A DNA stretch of 64,000 bases from Loripinus fragilis. Taxonomy: Eukaryota; Mollusca; Bivalvia; Lucinida; Lucinidae. How positions within the stretch are numbered: position 1 is the stretch's first letter; each line of letters begins with the position of its first letter. The translations under genes were made by a program, and so were the position numbers. The notes beneath the pieces were generated by a model. The model was not told the DNA's origin and did no database searches. It saw only the letters and a list, made by a program, of their open reading frames with translations. Shown one piece after another: positions 48,205 through 57,300 of this stretch. Location of the stretch: contig OZ026520.1 of the NCBI GenBank assembly GCA_964019695.1, positions 23,946,130-24,010,129 of the forward strand, given 5' to 3'.

Positions 48205-48837
48205 GTATTTTCTCATCCTTATCAATGGGACTAGTCAATTTCCCATTTTAGGGTTGTTGGGTGGTATTTTTTATTTTTATTCAAAAGAAACTTCTGTTTG
48301 CAAAGAGTGGAGAACCTGATCATACGCCGCGTTTTCAGACGCCGCGTTTTGCGGCATCTGATCTAGTTTTGCACTGTTTGCAGATGTCCCTGCAGTTCAA
48401 ATAAATCAAGACCTTAATCTGATGTACATCTCCAGAAAAGTTAACTCACACAATTATGTGTACACCATATTCTATGCAGTCACATTATATCAACAAACAA
48501 CAGTACCATCTGAGCACATTATAATCAAAAGAATAAGAGAGTATTGCCATTTAAGGCCAAATTCACAAACCAGTGACCACCCACGTCATCGTGAAGAAGA
48601 AACATAGAATAGACTGCAAGAACACAACAAAGAGGAATATTTCTTATCATATGATGTCGCGTCTGGGAGTGAAATAACGCCATGCAATAAAATCTGTAAA
48701 CCACTAGTGGTTTATCGATTTACGGGAAACGTTATTACGTCCATAACAACGTTGCGTACATAATGACAAAATTAAAACGTTTTTACGCCAAAAAATCAGT
48801 TTTCAAAGTATTTGTCATATGATAAATAGAATCTAAC

Positions 48838-48965
48838 ATTCGTGCTCTTGTATTATGGAATTTATTAAACTCGTTGCGAAAAAGAGATAAAATGCTCCGC
48901 AAGCCTCGCATTTTATCTATTTTCCCCAACTCGTTTAATAAATTCAATAAAACATGAGCACTCGT
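48838..48965. repeat. Imperfect inverted repeat
   Basis: TGCTCTTGTATTATGGAATT and TTTATTAAACTCGTT arms match inverted AACTCGTTTAATAAA and CATGAGCACTCG. The centre is AAAATGCTCCGCAAGCCTCG. It is non-coding. Confidence 0.55.
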
Positions 48966-49399
48966 GTAAGATCCTCTATATCTTCTCAAGTGGGTCCAGC
49001 ATTCCTTATTATTAAACCCAGTTATAAAAAAAAATAAAACAGAAATAAAAACGACTGCAAAAACAGGCCACCGTTATTGAACCACCAGGTAAACGCAATT
49101 TAAATATTAAAATGATGGCTCGACACTGAATGCTGACTGGATAGTTTTCCACAAGTGTCCATACTGGTTATTCTAAGGAATTCTACAGCTTTGTGATTTT
49201 CAAGGGTGGGAGAGGCAGACCCCTTTCTCATATCTGTATCCGCGCATGTAGTCAACTTGTGGTATGCTATTACAATTATCACAATTTGTTTTAGATTATT
49301 TAATTATAGTATGCTTAATTTTTGTGCTATGCTTTTTTCAGTTGAACAAATCTAAGACCCTTATCATAGTTATGCCAACCTTTTTACCATGCCTCCTTT

Positions 49400-49530
49400 A
49401 GGGTATTAGAAACAATTTTCACAGCTAAGTAGCATCCATGATGACCATTATGGTATATGTTAGCTCATAACATATACCCTAATGGTCATCATGGATGCTA
49501 CTTAGCTGTGAAAATTGTTTCTAATATCCT
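49400..49530. repeat. Near-perfect 63-bp hairpin
   Basis: Arms 49400-49462 and 49468-49530 differ at only a few positions and are separated by about 5 nt. They begin AGGGTATTAGAAACAATTTT. It is a foldback of recent origin. A small-RNA precursor is possible but unsupported. Confidence 0.7.
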
Positions 49531-49838
49531 GAAAAAGGCACAAGGCCGAAAATTTGAGCAAGAGTGAATGTAATCCATTGACTTTATTGTTATTATTTCC
49601 TATGGAATTATCATATTGAATTATTTACCATTCCTTTTTCTCCAAGCACCTCTGTCAAAATGTCCTGATTTTGGACAACGTGCACATTAAAAAAATGGTT
49701 AACCCATTGTAGCTTAGTTTATTGCTGAGAATAAAGCTGAACACTGATCAAGGTGTTATTGTTTCTCCGTGCAAAGTAGAATGCTTTTGGGCTAAAGACA
49801 GGTATATTCTAATGATTTGGTTCTTCTTTTATTTGAAG

Positions 49839-50029
49839 TCCATAACACAAACCCAGCGTTCTCACATCCAGCACCAAGTTACAACCCGCAGCCACCGCCC
49901 AGCTACAGTTCACAGCCACCACCAAGCTACAGCCAGTACGACAGTTTCCCATCTTCAAACAACAGCAATCCTGCCTTTCCACCCGGATCGACAGCTGGTT
50001 CTTATCCAGCACCAGATTTCAAACACTAA
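49839..50029 (+). CDS. Shisa-like gene (plus), exon 4: proline-rich tail
   Basis: Acceptor TTCTTCTTTTATTTGAAG, stop TAA at 50027-50029. The first two bases complete a valine codon. It encodes VHNTNPAF, two PPSY motifs, a further PSY and an NPAFPPGSTAG stretch that also occurs in the minus-strand paralogue. Confidence 0.86.
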
Positions 50030-50044
50030 AAAGTACATTTTGCT

Positions 50045-50050
50045 AATAAA
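50045..50050 (+). promoter_or_regulatory. Polyadenylation signal of the plus-strand Shisa-like gene
   Basis: AATAAA 15 nt after the stop codon, implying a very short 3' UTR. Confidence 0.55.
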
Positions 50051-50261
50051 GCTTCGTTTGCTGTAACATGAACATGCACGTCAGAGTCCGTGTTCAGCAA
50101 ATGGTATAAGTTTGCATGTGCAACCATCGAAGACTTGGATTAGTCTGCGTATTTGTCATTGGCGTATCACCAATAACGTGCGTAATAAAAAAAAGCATCG
50201 TTCAAGAGATGTCACTTAATGTGATAAAAAAGGATTTTCCATACTATAAGGAACTGCTCAT

Positions 50262-50304
50262 AAAGGAAAGAATTCGCTCCCTCTGGGAGCGAATTCTTTC
50301 CTTT
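50262..50304. repeat. Perfect 20-bp hairpin
   Basis: AAAGGAAAGAATTCGCTCCC and its exact inverse around a 3-nt loop, at the centre of a weaker, longer inverted repeat. Confidence 0.75.
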
Positions 50305-50924
50305 AAGAAAGTTCCCATTTTGAAAAGGGACGCAATTGAAGAGAATCATAACTTGATCCAGTAGTCTCTCTTTGTTGTGCGTAATTTTGTCAGCGTTCTT
50401 GCTACGCCATTGTTGACGCAGTCTGATAAGTCTTAATTTGCACTCTATTGGTAAACAATGGTCCTGCATTTCATTAGTCAAAAAGTAATTCCTTGACTAT
50501 ACATCGCGGATGCACAGACAAAATTGAATCTTTGTTGTACGCACATGCCGACTTGTACCTCATGCTGGAAACTGGCTGAGTTAGAGAAATGCACGATAAT
50601 AAATCACCTTTTTATTATATACCTATAACTGATACGACTTTAAAACTGTCTGTTTTCTGGCCATCTGATACAGAAAGCCGGATCAACGAACTGAGGTTTT
50701 CTGAATCCATATCACTATCCTTTAAAACGAGGCTAACGTCGGTTACCTGCTTTTGCGGCGACGTCACGTAAAGTAAATTGCAAGCATGGATTCAGAGACG
50801 GAAAACATGTTGACCTGACGTCAAGAAACGTAACGTTATGGCAAACGTTCCCGCAATTTTTCGGGATTAAAGACCAAAACAGGTTTTAAGATCAGAAAGA
50901 ATGTCAGAAAAAGGCATATAATAA

Positions 50925-51095
50925 ACATATTATCATAATAGTAACTTTATCTGGCGTACAGTATCAAGTCTCTTGGATGAGGCCATACCATTGGATCACC
51001 CTCGACGCTACGCGTCTCGGGTGATCCGATGGTATGACCTCATCCACTCGACGTGATACAGTTCGCCAGATCAAGTTACTATTATGATAATGTGT
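50925..51095. mobile_element. Palindromic element, arms about 80 bp
   Basis: Left arm contains ATTATCATAATAGTAACTT and GGATGAGGCCATACCATTGG. The right arm is the inverted match, with CGACGCTACGCGTCTCG at the centre. It is non-coding. Confidence 0.7.
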
Positions 51096-51534
51096 ATATA
51101 TTTGGCGGAGTCTCAGTCTGTCAATCTATTTGTAGTTTTGTGAGCTGTAACACAATAATCGTCTATGTCATCTGCTTCTCAAAATGTAGATTCTGAGATC
51201 TTAAAGACTTGCAATATACTACCAATTAGTGGGTAACATTTTTTTTCGTTTTAGAAATATTTAAAATGTCAAATACAATCTTTTAACAGGAGCATTTCCA
51301 AATAAATGTGAATTTGTATAAAATAGATACTTCCTCAGGTGCAATGATATACTGATTATAGAGGCAATACTTTGTTATGTATCCTTGTTAATTAAGTTTT
51401 TCTCTTAAATTCTAAACCTCCGACTGACTGCCTGAACTGATGAATGACAAATTTCTGTGAGTGCCTACACATAATTTGGAAAGAGACAGTATATATGTAG
51501 TCATTGTGTGAACTGGAAATAAGAACAGTAGGAA
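51096..51534. other. No gene recognised
   Basis: AT-rich sequence between the palindrome and a family B repeat. Confidence 0.35.
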
Positions 51535-51912
51535 AGAGGGCAAAGATCAGGAATAGATACAATCAAGCACCACACCTGACCCAGCATACAATTAATGTGA
51601 CAACGTCACAACAAGACATCACAGACGAGAGCCAAGAGATCAGCTCTTTCCCAGCAGGTGACCACAAGACATCAACAAACAGAACAAACAGCCGTGCATG
51701 AAAGCAAAACAAAACAAGACAGAAACAACACAAATGATCCACAAAAGAAGCACAACCTTGGAACGATCAGTAGAAATATTTTACTGGACTGATTAATACG
51801 GTTTAACGGTGCACCAACCTCACCCTTAGTGCAGATGTGGCTCAAGACACATAGATGTTTGGTTTGCATGAAAGACCCCTAACTTATCAAAGCATCATTT
51901 CCTAGAACATAT
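51535..51912 (+). repeat. Dispersed repeat family B copy
   Basis: GATCAGGAATAGATACAATC, CACACCTGACCCAGC, ACCTTGGAACGATCAGTAG and ACACATAGATGTTTGG. Reverse complement of 8340-8696. Confidence 0.75.
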
Positions 51913-52323
51913 AATCAAGATATAAAACGGAGATAAAGCAAAGATAAGGACTCAATAGTAAATAAATCTGAATACCAGAGCAAACGAAGTCCAACAGGTA
52001 AACCCCGGGTGGGCCTGACAACAGCCAAAGCATCAGGCCCCTACCATCTTATCAATATATAAGTCTTTAAGTCCGAACAGACGTAGAGTCTGAAGTCCGA
52101 CCCACAGGCGTGCAATTAAAGAGGGAAGCAAAGTTGCCAGCCGTGATTTGGTTGACCACCAAGCAAGCAGTCTGCTGCAATACATTAATGTTATAGCCAA
52201 TCTTTTTATAATGGGAAATTATTTTAATGAATTCGCTGAAAAATTATCAGAGCCTACAAACAGTGTTACTCAAACACTTAAACTATTGTGTTAGAGACAG
52301 AAAGATTTAATGTAATGTGATGT
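51913..52323. other. 5' flank of the retroelement; no gene recognised
   Basis: Ordinary AT-rich flanking DNA up to the TATG duplication (52324-52327). Confidence 0.4.
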
Positions 52324-52937
52324 TATGTGTAACATAGTTACCTGTACGTACGCACACACGGACGGACGCTCGACATGGTCCAAGCAATATTTAGGAGAAA
52401 TGAGGTTAAGGATAAAGACTCAAAGTGTATTTAGAGGTGTGTAATATGGGCCAGCCCATAGTGACTTTAATAGTGTTTAACAGGCCACACTCAGAATGGA
52501 TCTTTGGGAATAATATTGGAAGGCTGAGATTCGCTAGTAAGCAAACAGTTAATTATTGAAATCACTTTAGGCTTAAAACTTTCATTATTGGATTTTATCG
52601 AACTCACTGACATGCAAGATGTACTTTGATAATTTCTCATATACATCTGGCAAGAAAGCAAGTTCACTTGGCAAGGAAACAAAACCATTGTTATGACAGA
52701 AGCCTTCTAATTGTTGATAGTAACAGGTGCACAAACAGTATTATGTTTTCATTCCGGCTGGGAGGAAGCTATATTGTTTATGCGATATGCCAATCTGAGA
52801 GTGCAGTTGCCTGAGAAAACATGTCACCTCATGCCACGTGCTTATTGTGTTGACAACTTGTTATGATTTGTGATTATTTTAAGGTACAAAGAATTTTATC
52901 TAGCAAAACAATACGTGATGGAATGTTACTGAATAGG

Positions 52938-52944
52938 TATAAAT
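52938..52944 (+). promoter_or_regulatory. LTR TATA box
   Basis: TATAAAT in GGTATAAATCTCCC. Transcription would be expected to start about 25-35 nt downstream. Confidence 0.6.
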
Positions 52945-53107
52945 CTCCCAGGTATCTGACCATACAGCAGAGTTAATTTTGATACGAGTCTGGTTATGAC
53001 TTAGATGCTACAGTGCAGTAGTATGCATTAGGCAGCCTCTATGAGAGATGGGCTCTCTCTCTCATTAAGACCTTTAGCGAGCTTAATTGTTATATTATTG
53101 GGTTGTC

Positions 53108-53113
53108 ATTAAA
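53108..53113 (+). promoter_or_regulatory. LTR polyadenylation signal (5' copy)
   Basis: ATTAAA followed by a CTTGTAGTTTG-type GT-rich stretch. The equivalent in the 3' LTR, 62141-62146, would serve the element's transcripts. Confidence 0.5.
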
Positions 53114-53230
53114 GACTGAAAAACTCTTGTAGTTTGAGAACTTTATTTTAGATTAGAAAACACAACGCGGAAGTACTACGAAAATACTATACGATCACAC
53201 ACAGAGACTACGTTATATGCTTATTTTTAT

Positions 53231-53248
53231 TGGTGCCGTGACCAGGAT
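53231..53248 (+). promoter_or_regulatory. Primer-binding site, tRNA-His type
   Basis: TGGTGCCGTGACCAGGAT is complementary to the 3' end of animal tRNA-His (acceptor stem ending TCACGGCA plus CCA), recalled from memory. It lies 13 nt inside the LTR end, further than is usual. Confidence 0.75.
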
Positions 53249-53306
53249 AAAGGTCAAGGCTGCCTTATAGTTTTAATTTTGTGTTAATTCATTTTTGGAG
53301 GAAACC

Positions 53307-53336
53307 ATGGAGGAAACGAAGACGCACCAGGAAAAG
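53307..53336 (+). CDS. Leader exon with splice donor (10 codons)
   Basis: ATG in a strong context (ACCATGG) opens 10 codons ending at AAAAG|GTAGGT, a good donor. The exon ends on a codon boundary. Acceptors at 58587/58588 (before env) and 60802/60803 (before ORF4) continue in the same phase. On unspliced RNA this ATG opens a 25-codon frame that stops at 53382-53384, upstream of gag. Splicing of env RNA from a 5' donor is established for errantiviruses; its use here is inferred. Confidence 0.6.
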
Positions 53337-53449
53337 GTAGGTGACTTTTTATTTTGCTTTCTCTTTTGCATGATTGTTTGTTAAGAGATTACCAACTATC
53401 AAGCAAGCAAAATTGTAAATTAAGTAATTAATACAAGTAATTAATCAAA

Positions 53450-54364
53450 ATGAATGACGGGCAAGGACAAGCTCAAGCTCAAGCACAACCTTTGGATCCT
53501 GCCGTCCAAATCTTTCAAAACGTTAGGGCCGAATTGGCAAATGTTTCAAATGCCCTCGCCGCACAAGGGATATCCAGTATTGTCAGCAGATTTGATGGCA
53601 ATGCTAAGAATTTTAGAGAGTGGATCAAGTCCATTGAGAAGTACTCAATGCTAACGGGTGTAGATGATGCCCGCCGTAAATTAATCGCGTACCAGACTTC
53701 AGGTGGCGCGGTGTCTGGATTTATAGAACGGTACATGACCCAAAATCCAAATCACAACTGGGGTCAGATGAAGGCACAATTGGCTGTCAGATTTTCTGAC
53801 GTTACTGATGGCCAGATGGCATTGTCGTTGCTTAGACAATGTAAACAAAAGGGGGGTGAGTCTATCCACAATTATGCCGAAAGAATATTGTCTCTGGCGG
53901 AAACGGCATATGATAATCAAGGGGGTGACCCGATTGAGAGGCAACTCATCGACATTTTTGTTGATGGGTTAAATAACGATCAGCTTAAGATGAAGATTTT
54001 ACGAGATCAGCCTGCTACACTGCAAGGTGCTGTAGCAGTTGCTACAAACGAACAAAATCTCAGGGCTCGTGTTCAGATGTCGCATCACAGTGGCTACACG
54101 AGTAACCATGCACAAAACACACCGCATACACAGCATACACCTATGGAGGTTGACCACTCAAGGGGTCAACGATTAAAGGATAGATTAAAGGCTAGACCTA
54201 GATTTAATTGGGTCAACAGCGCTGGGGAATTTCAGATTAGGTGTTGGCGTTGTGGCCAGAATGGTCACTTTAGCCGAGATTGTAAGGCGGAAGAAGTTAG
54301 GAGACCACCAATGGGTCATGGTAAGCCTAGACCCACATATCAAAGAAAACAACAGGAAAACTAG
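53450..54364 (+). CDS. gag: Gag polyprotein
   Basis: 304 codons. A Q/A-rich N-terminus (about residues 4-13) precedes a retrotransposon Gag capsid-like region at about 30-215 (SRFDGNAKNFREWIKSIE near 46-63). A single CCHC zinc knuckle follows (C265, C268, H273, C278; spacing C-x2-C-x4-H-x4-C), with a basic tail. It would assemble the particle and package RNA in the cytoplasm. ATG is preceded by AATCAAA, with A at -3. The ORF ends in TAG directly after GAAAAC, next to the frameshift structure. Length is short to typical for metaviral Gag. No breaks. Its nearest upstream ATG is the leader uORF, so translation may need leaky scanning or re-initiation. Confidence 0.94.
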   Translation: MNDGQGQAQAQAQPLDPAVQIFQNVRAELANVSNALAAQGISSIVSRFDGNAKNFREWIKSIEKYSMLTGVDDARRKLIAYQTSGGAVSGFIERYMTQNPNHNWGQMKAQLAVRFSDVTDGQMALSLLRQCKQKGGESIHNYAERILSLAETAYDNQGGDPIERQLIDIFVDGLNNDQLKMKILRDQPATLQGAVAVATNEQNLRARVQMSHHSGYTSNHAQNTPHTQHTPMEVDHSRGQRLKDRLKARPRFNWVNSAGEFQIRCWRCGQNGHFSRDCKAEEVRRPPMGHGKPRPTYQRKQQEN

Positions 54365-57300
54365 GGTGCTCTTCACATACTGAGGTCGGTGTGAAGAGTA
54401 GCAAAAATGACAATAAAGAAAAATTAACCCAAGAGAAATTTAATATTAATGTTTCAGGCAGTCCAAACTCATGTCTTGTAAAGATTGGAAAGCAAAGGTT
54501 TAGGACTCTTGTTGACACTGGAGCAGAATGCTCATTGATGCATCGCCGTATGTATGATCAGTTGAAAAATAGGCCCAGATTAGTAAATAAAAAAGTTTGT
54601 TTACAATCTGCTAATGGCTCAGAACTGAAATGCGATGGCAGCATCAGTGTACAAGTTTGTATCGGTAGTACCGAAATGTCACAAGAATTCTATGTGATTA
54701 GAGAATTAAATAGAAACATGATACTTGGTTTGGACTGGATGAAATCAAATAACGTAAGGATATACATGGATTTAAAATGCATTAGAATTAACGGAAAACA
54801 TTATGTAAATCTTCAGGAAGATATTCACGTTGCCTCAACAGTTAGGATGAAAAATACATGTTTAATTAAACCTCAAACTGCTATTATATGTTATGGTAAG
54901 GTTAGAGAAAACCCAGATTTACCCACAGGCCAGTCTTATGAAATAGAACAAATTGATAAAGGATTTTTAATTAACCAACCTGGTCTGCAAATTATCAATA
55001 CGGTAGCAACTTTGACGAAAAATAGGACCTTGCCGATTTTGGTAGTTAATAATACTAATAAATTTATTAAGATTTATAGACATGGTTTAATAGCAAAGAT
55101 CACAGGAATTCAAAATAATGTAACATGTATAAATTCAGTAATCAAAGACAATAAATTTAAAGAAAAACTTGATTTAAAGGACTTAGATGTACCTGAAGAA
55201 TATAGGTCAAGAATAGAGAAGTTAGTTTTGCAAAATAAAGATTTATTTGCAAGTAAAGATTCAGAATTAGGTCACACTAAAACCGTTAAAATGCAAATTG
55301 ATGTAGGAAACAATGACCCTATAAAAATGAGACCATATAGAACACCTATGAAAAATAGAGAAGTGATTGACAAAGCAGTTGATGAGATGTTGGATGCCGA
55401 TGTGATTAGACGTTCTAGATCACCTTGGTCATTTCCTGTAGTGATAGTTGACAAGAAAGATGGAAGTAAAAGGTTTTGTGTAGACTTTAGGAGATTAAAT
55501 AAGATAAGTAAGAAAAATTCTTATCCTCTTCCTTTGATTGACGATATTTTAGCTTTGCTAGGCAAGTGTAAGTACTTCACTTCGTTAGATTTAAAAAGTG
55601 GATATTGGCAAGTTGCCATGAATGAAAAAGACAAAGAAAAGACAGCTTTTGCATGCCACAGGGGGTTATTTGAGTTCAATGTCATGCCCTTTGGCCTTTC
55701 AAATGCACCTGCTGTTTTCCAAGAACTTATGTCTGTTGTTTTGCAAGGATGTGATCGATTTGCAACTGCTTATTTAGATGACATCATGATTTTCAGTGCA
55801 ACTTTAGAAGAACATATGCACCATCTTAAAGTCATATTTGGTAAGCTCAGACAACATAACTTGAGACTGAAACTTAAGAAATGTAGTTTTCTTCAATTAG
55901 AAACTAATTATTTAGGCTTTGTTATTAGTGAAGAAGGTATCAAAACTGATGAAAAGAAAGTTGAAGCAATTAGGTCGTTACCTGTTCCCACTTGCGTAAG
56001 AGAAGTTAGATCTTTTATTGGTATGTGTTCATATTACCGTAGATTCCTACCAAACTTTAGTCAAATTGCTGAACCAATCATTATGTTGACAAGAAAATAT
56101 GCTCATTTTAAATGGTCTGATGTCCATCAGAAAGCTTTTGAGTTTTTGAAGGAAAGTTTAACAACTGTTCCTTTGTTAGTGTACCCAGATTTAAATAAGC
56201 CTTATGTTCTTTACACAGATGCTAGTGACACGTGTATAGGCGCATGCCTTACACAGGAATGTGATGGAGATGAAAAGCCAATATATTATTTGTCCCATAA
56301 GTTAAGTAGGTCACAGTGTAAGTGGTCAGTAGTAGAAAAAGAAGCGTTTGCAATCCATTTTGCTCTCCAAAAGCTGGACTATTATTTGCATAATGCTCAG
56401 TTTGTGATTAAAACAGATCATAAACCGTTGAAATACTTACTTGAAAGTCCTATGCAAAATAAGAAAATTCAACTTTGGGCTTTAAGTATGGCTGGTTACA
56501 ATTGTTCCATAGAATACATAGCTGGTACAACAAATACATGTGCTGACCTTCTTTCTAGGCACCCTGATAATGTTAAGCAAAATTCAGTAGTTCAGTCAGA
56601 TAGTCAGATGCAGGTAGAAGTAGAAAATCAGGGTATCTTAGATGTTAATGATAATTTGTATGAGATCGATGTCATTGATTTGAATGAGTTTGATCCAAGC
56701 ACGTTTGCAAGATGTGATTTGCAATATGATGAATCCTTGGAAAAATGTGATTGCTTAGATTTTCAGAAGGGTGGCCTTGATATGAAAATAGAACAGATCA
56801 AAGATGATAACATTTCAAGTATTAGGTCAATGATTTTGAGTGGTGAAGAAAGTAAAGACGTACAGAAACATTATTTGTTAGTTGACAACTTGGTATATTA
56901 TCTTTCGAATGTTGATGATGATCCATGTATGAGATTATTTGTTCCTAGACACCTTAAAACATATGTTGTGAAGCAATATCATGATCAGAATGGTCATATG
57001 GGAGTTCAGAAAACTTTTGATTCTATTCGTCAGAAGTATTATTGGCCAAATTTGTTTAAGGAAATTAATAAGTATGTTTCAGAATGTACTATTTGTCAAA
57101 CTAGGTCATTACAAAAAGTAAAGCAGCCCTTACAAGAAACTGATATTCCACCATATCCGATGGCAAAATTAAGCCTCGATCTTTCAGGTCCATACCCAAC
57201 AACTTTGTCAGGTAATAGGTATATTATCGCTTTTGTTGATTGGTATAGTGGTTGGCCAGAAGCTTTTTCAGTACCTGATAAGACTGCTGAGACAGTAGCT

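Larger units (their letters stand above)
39254..50029 (+). other. Gene span: Shisa-like (STMC6-type) transmembrane adaptor, plus-strand copy
   Basis: Four coding exons (39254-39308, 42056-42152, 45403-45653, 49839-50029) join in one frame to 197 residues with intron phases 1, 2, 1. The order is signal peptide, six-cysteine ectodomain, membrane segment, then a PPSY-rich tail. It is paralogous to the minus-strand gene and starts 5.2 kb from it in the opposite direction. The extra length comes mostly from three tandem copies of a 45-bp unit in exon 3. In other animals this superfamily acts as single-pass adaptors that bind WW-domain partners; the role here is inferred. Introns hold many MITEs and dispersed repeats. 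A short 3' UTR ends near an AATAAA at 50045. Confidence 0.82.
52328..53217 (+). repeat. 5' LTR
   Basis: Starts TGTAACATAG and ends CTACGTTATA, with a weak terminal inversion (TGTAAC/GTTATA). The only difference from the 3' LTR is G at 52352 against A at 61385. Landmarks are a CACGTG E-box (52835-52840), a TATA box (52938-52944) and ATTAAA (53108-53113). Inferred layout: U3 to about 52970, R to about 53130, U5 to the end. Confidence 0.95.

Noticed and set aside
52491..52814. ORFs inside the LTRs, repeated at 61524-61847
   Set aside because: Identical because the LTRs are identical; opposite-strand overlaps, no domain.
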